Shown in pieces: positions 8,635-17,388 of a stretch of DNA of 64,000 nt. The stretch is from NCBI GenBank assembly GCA_905214865.1, contig CAJMNO010000006.1, positions 1-64,000 of the forward strand. The letters run 5' to 3'. This DNA is from an uncultured bacterium (GTDB lineage Bacteria > Actinomycetota > Coriobacteriia > Coriobacteriales > Atopobiaceae). Position 1 is the first letter of the stretch. Each line of letters starts with the position of its first letter. The position numbers were made by a program, and so were the translations under genes. Below the pieces are notes generated by a model that had not been told where the DNA came from, did no database searches, and was given only the letters and a program-made list of their open reading frames with translations.

Positions 8635-10764
8635 TCACGCCTTGTCGCCGGTCGCCCTAGTGGGTGCCGCCGTGGCATCGCCTCCGTCACTCTCGCCCCG
8701 ATAGAACCCGAGCTTGTAGCTGGTGTGGCGCACAAAGGCGTCGCCTCCCGTGAAGAGCAGGGGCAGGACGAAGAAGATCTCGATCACCGAGATGAGCGCG
8801 CCGCGCGCGATGAGCATACCCACCTGCTGGATCATGGGGCTCGACACGGTGAAGTAGATGCCGAGGCACGCGAGGATGAGGATTGAGCTCGACGTGATGA
8901 TGGGCTGCGCGGTCTTCTCCACCGACTGGATGGACGCGTCTGCCTTGGGCATGCGCCTGCGCCTTGCCAGGTACTCCTCCGTGAAGATGATCGCGTAGTC
9001 CACGGCGGCGCCAAGCTGCACCGCGTCTATCACGAGGAAGGCCACGAAGTTGACCGTCTCGCCCGTGAAGTACGGGACCGCCTCGTTGATCCAGATGGAC
9101 ACCTCGATGGCCATGAGCAGGATAATGGGGATCGAGATGGACTTGAACATGACGAGCAGCACCGCGCCGATGGCGAGGATGGACGCCAACTTGACCGTCG
9201 TGGAGTCCGATGACGTGACGGAGCGGATGTCGTAGTACGAGACGGCATTGCCCACCAGGCGGTACTTGTCGCCGTAGTGCTTCTGGCAGATGGAGCGGAC
9301 CTTCTCCACGAGGTCGAAGGCGCCCTTGGACTCGTCGGGGATGCCCGACGTGAGGACGATCCTGCTGTAGCCGCCGCTCAGGAGCTGGCTCACGTCGCTC
9401 TTGTCACCCAGCTGGGTGGGCAGCGCCGAGCCCGCGATGGTGGAGTACGAGAGCACCTGCTTGGTGGTCGGGAGCGCCTTGAGCTCGTCCACGAGCTCGG
9501 TCTCCTCGCTCCACTCCCCCTCCGGGACCATGATCGCCCAGGTCTGCGACTCGCCAAACGCCTTGTTGATGATGTCCCCGTCGATCTTGACCTGTGACGT
9601 GGGCGACTCGTTGGCGGCAGAACCGTACGTGAAGCTCACGCGACCGGATGCGATGAGGCACGGCACGGCGAGCACCAGCGCGATCACGAACGCGGGGATG
9701 GCACCCTTGTGGCAGAAGCTCGCCATCTTGCGGAAGCTCTTGAAGAACGGCTTGTGGGAGGTCTTGGCAACCGCGTTGCGCATGCCGTACAGGATGCAGG
9801 GCATGAGGAGCGTGATGGAGAGGAACGAGCACACGATGCCCTTCGCGAGCGCGATGCCCATGTCGGCGCCGATCAGGAACTGCATCGCGGCGAGCGAGAG
9901 GAACCCGAAGAACGTCACGGCGGCAGACGAGAGGATCACGGGGAACGACTTGCTCATGGCCATGACCATGGCCTCGAACTGGTCGTCGGTCTTCTCGCGG
10001 AACCTTCCAAAGTTGGTGAGGAGGACGATGGAGTAGTCCATCGACACGGCGAGCTGGAGCACCGAGGCGACAAGCTGGGTGATGGACGAGATGGTCCCCC
10101 TGAAGATGTTGGTCCCCATGTTGAGGGCGATCGCGACGCCGATGGTGAGGAGCATCACCACGGGGTGCAGGTAGCTGGTGGTGTTGAGGAGGACCATCAC
10201 GAACACGGTGATCACGGCAATCGTCATGATCTTGGCCATGTCGGTGTTGATGGTGGCGAGGTTGGCCGCATCGTCCACCGCCGAGCCGTCGATGGCAACC
10301 TGCTTGGCACCCGAGAGCGACTTGGCCATCGAGCGGATCTGGTCCACCTGCGCCTGGTCGGTTCCGCTCGCCAGCACCACCTGGAACAGGTAGCCCTTAC
10401 CGTCGCACCAGTCCGAGATGGTGTCCTGGTCCTGGACCTCCAGCGGCTCGTCCATGTTGACCTCGTCACCCAGCCAGGTGACGGAGACGACGTCGTCGAG
10501 CCCCTTCAGGCTGTCGTCGAACTTCTGCGCCTCGGTCTTTGAGATGCCCGTGACGTACACGCGGGCATTGGTGATGTCATTGCCGTAAACGCGCTTCATC
10601 TCGGTCAGGTCCTGCGACGACTTGGCGCTTGGCGGCAGGTAGTCGCTCATGTTCGCGTCGATCTTCACCATGGGGATGCATGCCAGGCTGATGGCGGTGA
10701 GGACCACGAAGATGGTCGTCACCAGCTTTCTGTGCCTCAGCACACCCCTGAAGAACCCATCCAT
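8635..10764 (-). CDS. MMPL/RND-family membrane transporter
   Basis: A 709-residue integral membrane protein with the RND duplication: an N-terminal helix (LVTTIFVVLTAISLACIPMV), a large outside loop, a cluster of about five helices (residues 190-340, including SMDYSIVLLTNFGRFREK with the conserved Asp-Tyr), a second outside loop, and a second cluster (LGAAVDYAIIFTEEYLARRR). The two DY motifs are typical for proton-coupled MMPL exporters of lipids or hydrophobic compounds; the actual cargo is unknown. It heads an operon with the LxxG-heptad protein and is divergent from a TetR repressor, the usual arrangement for efflux systems. GAGAGGGGAG precedes the start. Confidence 0.88.
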   Translation of the reverse strand: MDGFFRGVLRHRKLVTTIFVVLTAISLACIPMVKIDANMSDYLPPSAKSSQDLTEMKRVYGNDITNARVYVTGISKTEAQKFDDSLKGLDDVVSVTWLGDEVNMDEPLEVQDQDTISDWCDGKGYLFQVVLASGTDQAQVDQIRSMAKSLSGAKQVAIDGSAVDDAANLATINTDMAKIMTIAVITVFVMVLLNTTSYLHPVVMLLTIGVAIALNMGTNIFRGTISSITQLVASVLQLAVSMDYSIVLLTNFGRFREKTDDQFEAMVMAMSKSFPVILSSAAVTFFGFLSLAAMQFLIGADMGIALAKGIVCSFLSITLLMPCILYGMRNAVAKTSHKPFFKSFRKMASFCHKGAIPAFVIALVLAVPCLIASGRVSFTYGSAANESPTSQVKIDGDIINKAFGESQTWAIMVPEGEWSEETELVDELKALPTTKQVLSYSTIAGSALPTQLGDKSDVSQLLSGGYSRIVLTSGIPDESKGAFDLVEKVRSICQKHYGDKYRLVGNAVSYYDIRSVTSSDSTTVKLASILAIGAVLLVMFKSISIPIILLMAIEVSIWINEAVPYFTGETVNFVAFLVIDAVQLGAAVDYAIIFTEEYLARRRRMPKADASIQSVEKTAQPIITSSSILILACLGIYFTVSSPMIQQVGMLIARGALISVIEIFFVLPLLFTGGDAFVRHTSYKLGFYRGESDGGDATAAPTRATGDKA

Positions 10765-10879
10765 CGACAGTCCAGCTCCCCTCTCGCACCGCTCGCCTTT
10801 TCTGTACTACTGTTGGTCTTTGAACACCTGTTGTTTTCTACCCGCATTCAATTATTGTTATGGGGGAGACGGCATCAAT

Positions 10880-10900
10880 CACCAATGTCAGCTCTTGGTG
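10880..10900. promoter_or_regulatory. Candidate TetR operator in the MMPL/TetR divergent region
   Basis: CACCAA and TTGGTG form an inverted repeat with a 9-base spacer in the 184-base gap between the divergent MMPL transporter and TetR genes, which is visibly more AT-rich than its surroundings. Position and symmetry suit an autoregulated TetR site. Binding is inferred only. Confidence 0.4.
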
Positions 10901-10948
10901 TTTGTTGTCGGTCACGCAGAGGGCAGATTGTTTGGATTGAGAGAAACG

Positions 10949-11539
10949 ATGGCCGAAAAGAAGAACCGAAACGCACTTCGATCGATTCGCCTCATCAAGG
11001 AGGCCTTCCTCAAGCTCCTGGCGACGGAACCCTACGAGAAGATCACCGTCACGGACGTGACGCGGGAGGCCGGCCTCAACCGTGGCACCTTCTACGCACA
11101 CTTCGACGATATGGACGACTTGCTGCACCAGGTCATCGACGAGGTGGTGGAGCGTGCGTCGGAGCTGCTGCAGCAGTCGCTCGACTCCGCCTTTTTGGAG
11201 AACCCCCTACCGGTCCTGGAGCAGCTGGGCAGGTACATGGGCGAGAGCTACGGCTTCTACGGCCGCGTGCTCAACTCGGCGAGCTCCGACATCTTCGTGA
11301 AGTCGCTGGGCGCCATGTTCGACAAGAAGGTCCACGCCTGGATCGACAACCAGGACATGGACGACCCCACCACGCAGATCATGCTGTCCGACTACCTGGT
11401 GGGAGGCATCCTGCGCACCTACCGCGCCTGGATGGAGGGCGAGTACGGCAACATCCCCATCGAGGAGGTCAACCTGAGACTCTGCGCCTTTGTGAGGTCC
11501 ACGGGCAGGCTCTTCCTCAGGAAGCCCCAGCAGCAGTAG
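10949..11539 (+). CDS. TetR-family transcriptional regulator
   Basis: About 196 residues. The N-terminal helix-turn-helix is clear (IRLIKEAFLKLLATEPYEKI, then TVTDVTREAGLNRGTFYAHF, about residues 11-52). The remaining helices form the ligand-binding/dimer domain with the TetR_C pattern of YfiR/DhaS-like members, ending in a basic patch (STGRLFLRKPQQQ). It is transcribed away from the MMPL-LxxG operon and probably represses it, with release by an unknown effector. ATG at 10949 was chosen because it starts the conserved domain; the same frame is open further upstream, but that translation has no family similarity. Confidence 0.87.
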   Translation: MAEKKNRNALRSIRLIKEAFLKLLATEPYEKITVTDVTREAGLNRGTFYAHFDDMDDLLHQVIDEVVERASELLQQSLDSAFLENPLPVLEQLGRYMGESYGFYGRVLNSASSDIFVKSLGAMFDKKVHAWIDNQDMDDPTTQIMLSDYLVGGILRTYRAWMEGEYGNIPIEEVNLRLCAFVRSTGRLFLRKPQQQ

Positions 11540-11560
11540 GCCCGAGGGACGGTACGACGA

Positions 11561-11592
11561 GGGGCGGCCCCGGCAAGTGCCGGGGCCGCCCC
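11561..11592 (+). terminator. Terminator-like hairpin after tetR
   Basis: A perfect 14-bp stem (GGGGCGGCCCCGGC and complement) with an AAGT loop, 21 bases past the TetR stop and before the convergent small membrane protein gene. It could serve both strands. No U-tract is present. Confidence 0.55.
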
Positions 11593-11631
11593 ATCTGCGT
11601 GCGTGGTTCGAGTAAGAGACCCGGTCGGGTG

Positions 11632-12117
11632 CTACCCCCTGCTCCCCCGGCGGTTCCTGAAGCCCTTGGAAGCGCTGGCAGCCCCCTTGGACGCGTCCCT
11701 CTCCCCCTCCTCGTTATCCTGGGAGACGCTCATGTACTCGGGCATGGGCGTGCCGTCGCGGCGGGCGCGCCTGACTGCCTCGGCGTTCTTGTCCCCCGCC
11801 CGGCGAAGCTGGTCCTTGTTGACGCCCAGCGAGCGGTCGATGAACTTCCAGGGGCCGCTGCTCTCGCCAAACTCCATCTTGAGGCCCGCGATGGCACCTC
11901 CCATGCCACCGATGGCGACGCCAGCGAGGAGCGAGAACCCCGTGAGCCCGATGACCATGCTCGCGATGACGCCCACCACGACGATCTTGAGGTTGGCGAG
12001 CCAATACTCCTTGGTGGTGACGACGTTCTTGGCCATCTCCGCGCCGATCTTGCTCCCCACCACGATGCCGAAGAGGAACAGCAGCAGGGCAACGATGGCC
12101 ATGGAGAACGCGGACAC
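11632..12117 (-). CDS. Small membrane protein, unknown function
   Basis: About 161 residues. One N-terminal membrane helix (MAIVALLLFLFGIVVGSKIG) is followed by a hydrophobic, glycine-rich region (LKIVVVGVIASMVIGLTGF and LLAGVAIGGMGGAIAG), giving two or three membrane segments. The last ~75 residues are charged and probably cytoplasmic. I do not recognise a family. The GTG at 12117 directly follows the TAG stop of the dehydrogenase gene, so translation is likely coupled; ATG at 12102 is an alternative start. Confidence 0.62.
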   Translation of the reverse strand: MSAFSMAIVALLLFLFGIVVGSKIGAEMAKNVVTTKEYWLANLKIVVVGVIASMVIGLTGFSLLAGVAIGGMGGAIAGLKMEFGESSGPWKFIDRSLGVNKDQLRRAGDKNAEAVRRARRDGTPMPEYMSVSQDNEEGERDASKGAASASKGFRNRRGSRG

Positions 12118-13158
12118 CTACTCATCGCCCCCGTCATGGTGGTGGCAGTGGCACTCGTGGCCCTCTCCGTCTCCGTGCCCGCCGCAGCAGCCGTCCCCAT
12201 GGCCCCCGCAGCAGCCGTCGCCGTCCTCATCCTCGACCTTGGCCTTGCTCCAGTCGAGCCCGGCCTTCTCCCCCACCTCGGCGGGGGCGTAGAGGAGCGA
12301 GATGGCCTGGGTGCCCAGCCGCGCGCCGCCCACCTGGCACAGGAGCTTGTACAGGTTCTCGGCCGTGGCGGTGGAGGGCATGCCGATTCCCAGCTCGTCG
12401 GCCGCGTCGAGCGAGAGGGTCACGTCCTTGAGGAGGTGCTCCGAGAGGAAGCCCGGGCGGTAGTCCCCCGCGAGCGACTTGGGGGCGAGCCTCTGGAGGG
12501 CGACCGAGCCGCCCATGCCGCTCGAGACCGCCTCGAGCATGCGGGCGACGTCCACGCCCGACGCCTCGGCGAGGGCCATTGCCTCGGCGTACCCCATCAT
12601 GCACGAGGCGAGCGACACCTGGTTGCAGAGCTTGACCGTCTGGCCTGCGCCGGCCTGGTCAAAGTAGGTAATCTTGGACGAGAAGCACTGGAGCAGCGGG
12701 AGCACGGGCTCCGCCTCCTTGGGCGTGGCGCCCACGAAGAGCGTGAGGGTGCCCGCCTTGGCCCCCTCCTCGCCACCCGTGACCGGGCAGTCGAAGGCGT
12801 GGCGGTCGTCGACCTCCGCGGCACCGTGGATGTCGCGCGCGAGGTCGGGAGAGCTCGTGGTGAGGTCGATGAGAAACGCGCCCTTCTTGGACGAGCGCAG
12901 GATCCCGTTGGTGGAGAGGTACACGTCCTCCACGTCGGTGGGATAGCCGAGCATGGTGAACACCACGTCCGCCCCCGCGACCGCCGCAGCCACGTCGTCC
13001 GCCCAGTGGGCGCCCCTCTCCACCAGGCCATCTGCCTTTGACTTTGTCCTGTTGTAGACCGTGACGTCGTACCCGGCGTCCATGATGTGGCCGGCGATGG
13101 GGGCTCCCATGATGCCGGTGCCGATGAATGCGACCTTGGCGCTGTTGCCTAGGGCCAT
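12118..13158 (-). CDS. 3-hydroxyisobutyrate dehydrogenase-family oxidoreductase with Cys/His-rich C-terminal tail
   Basis: About 346 residues. The N-terminal Rossmann domain has VAFIGTGIMGAPIAGHIMDA and YNRTKSKADGL; the family signature FDCPVTGGEEGAKAGTL and the substrate-end motif KLCNQVSLASCMMGYAEAMAL with the catalytic Lys are present. These enzymes reduce or oxidise small beta-hydroxyacids with NAD(P). Unusually, the last ~32 residues form an appendix of CCGGHGDG repeats followed by ECHCHHH: six Cys and seven His, typical of metal-binding tails. ATG at 13158 follows GGAGAGGAG and starts just before the Rossmann fold. The small membrane protein follows directly. Confidence 0.84.
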   Translation of the reverse strand: MALGNSAKVAFIGTGIMGAPIAGHIMDAGYDVTVYNRTKSKADGLVERGAHWADDVAAAVAGADVVFTMLGYPTDVEDVYLSTNGILRSSKKGAFLIDLTTSSPDLARDIHGAAEVDDRHAFDCPVTGGEEGAKAGTLTLFVGATPKEAEPVLPLLQCFSSKITYFDQAGAGQTVKLCNQVSLASCMMGYAEAMALAEASGVDVARMLEAVSSGMGGSVALQRLAPKSLAGDYRPGFLSEHLLKDVTLSLDAADELGIGMPSTATAENLYKLLCQVGGARLGTQAISLLYAPAEVGEKAGLDWSKAKVEDEDGDGCCGGHGDGCCGGHGDGEGHECHCHHHDGGDE

Positions 13159-13227
13159 GTGCTGGCTCCTCTCCAGACGGAAGGGCCGCCCTGCTGCTCG
13201 CCGGACGGCCCCCAAAACCAACTTGCT

Positions 13228-14256
13228 CTACTCCGCCCTGCCGGCGGAACCCTTCCTGACCTTGCGGGCTATGCGGTCCGTGAGGGAGACCTTCTCCCTT
13301 CGGTCGGTGCCCCAGAAGACGAGGGCGACCATGCCGGGACCCACGTGCGACCCCAGGATGGGCGAGACGGTGCTGTGGATGATGGTGACGTCCTCGCAGC
13401 CCTTCTCCTTGCGAACCTGGGCGTCGAGCCAGTCCGCGTCCTTCCTGGCGTCGGTGCTCACGATGGCGAGCGGGAGCGACGTGTCGTGCGCATAGTTGTC
13501 GCGGAAGTCCTGCAGGATGGCGCGAAGCGCCTTCTTGCGGCCGCGGCACATCCCACGGAGGGTGAGCGCGCCGTTGAGGTCGTATGACAGCTCTGGCTTG
13601 ATGTCGAGCTTACCCCCCACGTTCGCCGCCGCGGGCGGGATGCGACCGCCGGCGGCGAGCGCATCGAAGCTCTCGAGCGTGAAGTAGCCATGGATGAAGT
13701 AGCGGGCGTCCTCCGCCCACTCCACGAGCTCGCGGGCGTTGAGGCCGTTGGACGCCTGGCGGCAGACCTCGATTGCCAGGAGCTCGCCCGCCGCGGAGTC
13801 GCAGCAGGTGTCAACCACGTAGATCTCGAACCCAGGGAACTCGTCCCGCACCATCTGCGCCGCCTGGCGCGCGGAGTCGATGGAGCTGGAGAGCCCTGCA
13901 CTGAGGCCGAGGTAGATGGTGGGCATGCCATCCCTCGCGGCACGGGCGAACACCTCGTAGTAGTTGCCTGGCGTGACCGCCGCGGTGTGGAAGTGGGCCT
14001 CGGGATTCTTGCGCATGAACTCGTAGAACTCGTGCGGGTCGCGCGACTTCCACATGTCGTCCACGTGCTCGACCCCCTCGGGGTCGACGTAGTGGAAGGG
14101 GATGACCTCCACGCCCAGCTGCTCCGCCACGCCGGGGGCGTAGTCTGCCGTGGAGTCCACGATGATGCGGACGTTCCTCTTCTGATGATAGGCCCGGCCG
14201 ACGCGCTCGACGTCGGCCGGGGTCAGGTTCTGTGGCTCTGACTTGTTCTCGGACAT
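13228..14256 (-). CDS. DegV-family fatty-acid-binding protein
   Basis: A 342-residue DegV/FakB-type protein. VRIIVDSTADYAPG starts the domain after a ~28-residue extension; AVTPGNYYEVF, GLSAGLSSSIDSARQA and VDTCCDSAAGE are the conserved segments that hold the lipid tail and carboxylate. FakB proteins present fatty acids to the FakA kinase for phosphorylation; no FakA gene is in this window, so the exact role is open. AGGAG precedes the start, seven bases after the hpf stop, so it is probably translated from the hpf message. Confidence 0.87.
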   Translation of the reverse strand: MSENKSEPQNLTPADVERVGRAYHQKRNVRIIVDSTADYAPGVAEQLGVEVIPFHYVDPEGVEHVDDMWKSRDPHEFYEFMRKNPEAHFHTAAVTPGNYYEVFARAARDGMPTIYLGLSAGLSSSIDSARQAAQMVRDEFPGFEIYVVDTCCDSAAGELLAIEVCRQASNGLNARELVEWAEDARYFIHGYFTLESFDALAAGGRIPPAAANVGGKLDIKPELSYDLNGALTLRGMCRGRKKALRAILQDFRDNYAHDTSLPLAIVSTDARKDADWLDAQVRKEKGCEDVTIIHSTVSPILGSHVGPGMVALVFWGTDRREKVSLTDRIARKVRKGSAGRAE

Positions 14257-14263
14257 CAGGCTC

Positions 14264-14848
14264 CTATGCCTCGCCGTCTTCCGTCTCGATCCTGGGCTTC
14301 AGGATTCCATAACCACCATTATGGCGGTGGTAGATGACGTTGACGAGTCCGGTGGTCGCATTCTCGAAAACATAGAAATCGTGCCCCAGGAGGTCGGTCT
14401 GCACCAGCGCCTCCTCCTCGGACATGGGCCTGAGGTCGATGTACTTCTCGCGGACCAGCTGGTCGTCGTCATCCGCCTCGATGAGGTCGCCCAGGTCGTC
14501 GATCGTGGCACCCCCGCGAATGGTCTGCGCGGAGCGCTGCTTGCGGTCGACCACCCTGGTCTTGTACTTGCGCAGCTGGCGGGTGACCTTGTCCGCCGCG
14601 GTATCGATGGCCACATACATGTCCTCGTCCGCCGCCTCGACGCGCACCACGTTGTCGCGGACGAACACGGTGACCTCGCACATCTTGCGCTCTGGGTTGG
14701 AGCGGTTCTTGTCAACGCGTAGCACCACGTCGCACGACATTGGCTTGATGTCGAAGACCTTGAGGGCGTCCCCTATCTTCTCGTTGACACGCTGGCGCAT
14801 GCCATCGGTAACGGAGACCTTGCGTCCCGAGATCTTGATGTCGACCAT
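14264..14848 (-). CDS. hpf: Ribosome hibernation-promoting factor, long form
   Basis: A 194-residue HPF of the long type. The N-terminal S30AE/YfiA domain (VDIKISGRKVSVTDGMRQRV to about residue 100) binds the 30S decoding region. After a linker, the C-terminal dimer domain (SEEEALVQTDLLGHDFYVFE and VIYHRHNGGYGILKPRIE) joins two ribosomes into inactive 100S particles in slow growth. Length and both domains are intact. An excellent site (AGAGGAGG) precedes the ATG. The ~100-base leader has a GTAGG/CCTAC hairpin, but no promoter could be placed with confidence. The degV gene follows at once. Confidence 0.93.
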   Translation of the reverse strand: MVDIKISGRKVSVTDGMRQRVNEKIGDALKVFDIKPMSCDVVLRVDKNRSNPERKMCEVTVFVRDNVVRVEAADEDMYVAIDTAADKVTRQLRKYKTRVVDRKQRSAQTIRGGATIDDLGDLIEADDDDQLVREKYIDLRPMSEEEALVQTDLLGHDFYVFENATTGLVNVIYHRHNGGYGILKPRIETEDGEA

Positions 14849-14950
14849 CAGTACCTCCTCTTGTCGCGTTTGAACTTCGTAGGAGACAACCTACTGTGCC
14901 CTCTAGATACCCCTTTGGGCTCTTGGGTTACAGGCGGATTCGACAAGCGG

Positions 14951-15976
14951 TCACAGATTGGCGACGCTCACGGCCCCCGTGCCGACGCCCGTAAGGGAGG
15001 CCTGCGACGTGGCGGAGGACGCGTCGGAGGAGTCCCCTGACAGCGAGGTGGCGTCGCCGGACGACTCGGGGACGTCCTGGACCTGGTTCTGGGTCCCCAG
15101 CTGCGCCATGCCACCCAGCCAGCGCGAGCGGACCAGGTCGTAGACGCCATTGGACGAGACCGCATCGTAGGCGGACTGCACGGCATCCGCGAGCTGGGCG
15201 TTGGAGCTCGAGACAGCGACCCCGTAGGTCTTCGCCGCGTCGAGCGTCCCCACGAAGGCGATGTCGTCGTACTGGCTCGCGAGGTACGCGCCGGAGCAGG
15301 CGTCGCACAACACGTAGTCGATCTGCCCGCCCTCCAGGGCGGAGAACGCGTCGTTGAGGTTGGAGTAGGTCTTCTCGCTCATCACGAGGCCCGTGTTCTC
15401 GAGCGCCCTCTGCGACATGGAGCCGTCCTGCAGGCCGACGGTCTTGGACGAGAGGTCGCCCACCTTGGCGATTCCCGTGTCGCCCTTGTGGAAGAAGGCC
15501 GTCGCGGACTCGGCGTAGGTACCCACCACCTTGGCAGACGACGCCTCGCCGTCGGAGAGGTCCATGACGATGTCACAGGTCTTGCCCAACGAGTCGCTGA
15601 CGGTGGAAACGCCCACGAAGCGGACCTTGAGCCCCATCTCGTCGGCAATCGCCGACGCAAGGTCCACGTCCAGGCCGCTCAGGGAGCCGTCCTGCGCCTC
15701 CACGAGCACCGGTGCCGAGACCGCGCCCGTGCGCACCCCCACGGTGAGGGTCCCGGGCGAGACGAGCGCGGAGTCGTCCACCGTCGCCGTCTTGCCGGAC
15801 GAGAGGGAGGCGGTCGCCTCCGCCACGGAGGGGTAGCTTGCCTTGGGGAGGCCGGGAAGGGACGGGACTGAGCAGGCGCACAACGAGAACGAAACGTACG
15901 CCGCGATCCCTGCCGCCACCGCCCTGCTGGCCACCCTGCTCTGCATGTTCCCAACACCCCGCGCGTTCGTCGCCAT
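14951..15976 (-). CDS. Solute-binding lipoprotein of an amino-acid-type ABC transporter
   Basis: About 341 residues with the periplasmic-binding-protein type 3 fold. After a signal segment (VAAGIAAYVSFSLCAC) a lipobox-like Cys would anchor the protein outside the membrane. Family segments include LTVGVRTGAVSAPV, GLDVDLASAIADEMGLKVRFV, and VLCDACSGAYLASQYDD, as in glutamine/cystine-binding proteins. No permease or ATPase gene is adjacent, so it is an orphan receptor here. ATG at 15976 or at 15946 are both possible; neither has a strong ribosome site. The Ser/Asp-rich tail is low complexity. Confidence 0.76.
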   Translation of the reverse strand: MATNARGVGNMQSRVASRAVAAGIAAYVSFSLCACSVPSLPGLPKASYPSVAEATASLSSGKTATVDDSALVSPGTLTVGVRTGAVSAPVLVEAQDGSLSGLDVDLASAIADEMGLKVRFVGVSTVSDSLGKTCDIVMDLSDGEASSAKVVGTYAESATAFFHKGDTGIAKVGDLSSKTVGLQDGSMSQRALENTGLVMSEKTYSNLNDAFSALEGGQIDYVLCDACSGAYLASQYDDIAFVGTLDAAKTYGVAVSSSNAQLADAVQSAYDAVSSNGVYDLVRSRWLGGMAQLGTQNQVQDVPESSGDATSLSGDSSDASSATSQASLTGVGTGAVSVANL

Positions 15977-16379
15977 CCCAATGCCCTACCCAGCTGACCT
16001 GGTATTTGACCCCACACTCGCGCACAGGGGCTTTTGCCGGGTGCACCGCGGTGTCCCGACTGGAGGCCCTCTCGCCCGCGAGGCCCCATGCCCCATGTGT
16101 AGACGGGCGGTGCGACTTACCTCTAGGACGAGCCGTGCTCGCGCGCACGCGCACGCACGCGCTTACGTGGATCCTTTTGACCTCGTCTGCCATGGACTAG
16201 GGAGCCACGAGGGCGCCCGCAACCACAGACCTGGGTAAAGCGAGTCAGAGTATACCAGCAAGCCCCTCATGGAGGTCGCGGACCCGCATGGAAGCAGGGA
16301 TGCCATTGCATAAACGGTTGCAATCTTCCAACGAGGGGTCAGTGACGCCACCGCGGAACGGTTTTGGGGCCTCGGGACC
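15977..16379. other. Intergenic region upstream of the solute-binding protein gene
   Basis: 403 bases without a convincing gene. On the minus strand a TATACT (16248-16253) could be a -10 box for the binding-protein gene, which would give a leader of about 270 bases; no good -35 is seen. The leader contains a 26-base run of alternating purine/pyrimidine (16138-16163, GCGCGCACGCGC type), a candidate Z-DNA former. No known riboswitch was recognised. Confidence 0.5.
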
Positions 16380-17141
16380 TCACCACACCCGGGCGAGCGC
16401 GCAGCAGGTGACCTCGGAGGCGCCGCGCGCGAGGAGCGCCCTCGCGCACTCCCTCATGCTGGCGCCGGTGGTCACCACGTCGTCCGCGAGCAGAACCCTG
16501 AGTCCGCGAACGTCTCCCACGACGTCGACCGTGCCGCTGAGGTTGCGGGCACGCTCGTCCCTCCCCAGCTTGCGCTGGTCTCGCGCACCGCACCGGCTGA
16601 GCGCGTCCAGCAGCGGGATGCCGCTGAGCCGGCAGAGCTCGCGGGAGACGAGCTCCATGTGGTCGAAGCCGCGGCGCAGGTACGCCTCGGGCGTGGCGGG
16701 GACAAAGCAGACGACGTCCGGCGCAAGCCGCCCAGTGCCTCCCTCGCACGCGCGCCATGAGGACGCCTCGTCCAGCGCGGTCGCCATGGCGGCGGCGATC
16801 ACCCCGGCGGCACGAAGCTCGTGCGAATCCTTCAGGGCACAGGCCATGCGAGCGGCGACGCCCGAGAACGGGAGGGCGCAGACGGTGGCGCCCATCTCCC
16901 AGTCTCCCTTGCACTCCGTGCAGGTGAGCCAGCCAAAGGGGGCGCCGCACACGGGGCAGGCGTAGCGCTGGTCTATCCAGGGGAGACGGGCGCGACAGTC
17001 GGGGCACAGCAGCTCACCCGGGAGCCCGCACCCCAGGCAGCGCGTGGGCCACATCAGCTCGCCCACGTCTGACAGGAGGTCTCGCAGCGGCGACCCGGAG
17101 CGCCCCGGCGCGCACGGCGAAAGGACAGGGGAACTTGGCAT
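16380..17141 (-). CDS. comF: ComF-family phosphoribosyltransferase-like protein
   Basis: A 253-residue ComF/GntX-like protein. The N-terminus has two zinc-type Cys clusters (RCLGCGLPGELLCPDCRARL and ACPVCGAPF...TCTEC), and the C-terminus has the PRPP-binding motif VLLADDVVTTGASM. ComF acts with the DNA-uptake machinery in competent bacteria, apparently as a DNA-binding/helicase partner, but many ComF homologues occur without a full competence system and no other com gene is near. Full length for the family. ATG at 17141 was used. Confidence 0.86.
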   Translation of the reverse strand: MPSSPVLSPCAPGRSGSPLRDLLSDVGELMWPTRCLGCGLPGELLCPDCRARLPWIDQRYACPVCGAPFGWLTCTECKGDWEMGATVCALPFSGVAARMACALKDSHELRAAGVIAAAMATALDEASSWRACEGGTGRLAPDVVCFVPATPEAYLRRGFDHMELVSRELCRLSGIPLLDALSRCGARDQRKLGRDERARNLSGTVDVVGDVRGLRVLLADDVVTTGASMRECARALLARGASEVTCCALARVW

Positions 17142-17388
17142 GGGCGTCTCCTCGCACGTGATCGTGCGTGGGGGCGCGTCGGGTTGCGACCGACGCTACC
17201 AGGAGACGGCCGGGCTACGCAAGCGCGAGATGGTCCGGGCGTACCCCACGAGAGGGGGCGTCGATTGGTCTGGGGTGGCAGCCCCCAAGCCTCGCCGGGG
17301 ACTTGCAGAGTACGGTGTGGGAAAGCTCGAGGCCACCGGGCGCCAGGAGACCCGTTCTTGCAGCCTGAGGGCGCTTGCCGCAGCTGCC

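Noticed and set aside
16163..16193. Small ORF in the binding-protein leader (MADEVKRIHV...)
   Set aside because: No ribosome site and the frame runs on into an unrelated low-complexity translation, so it is not called as a leader peptide.
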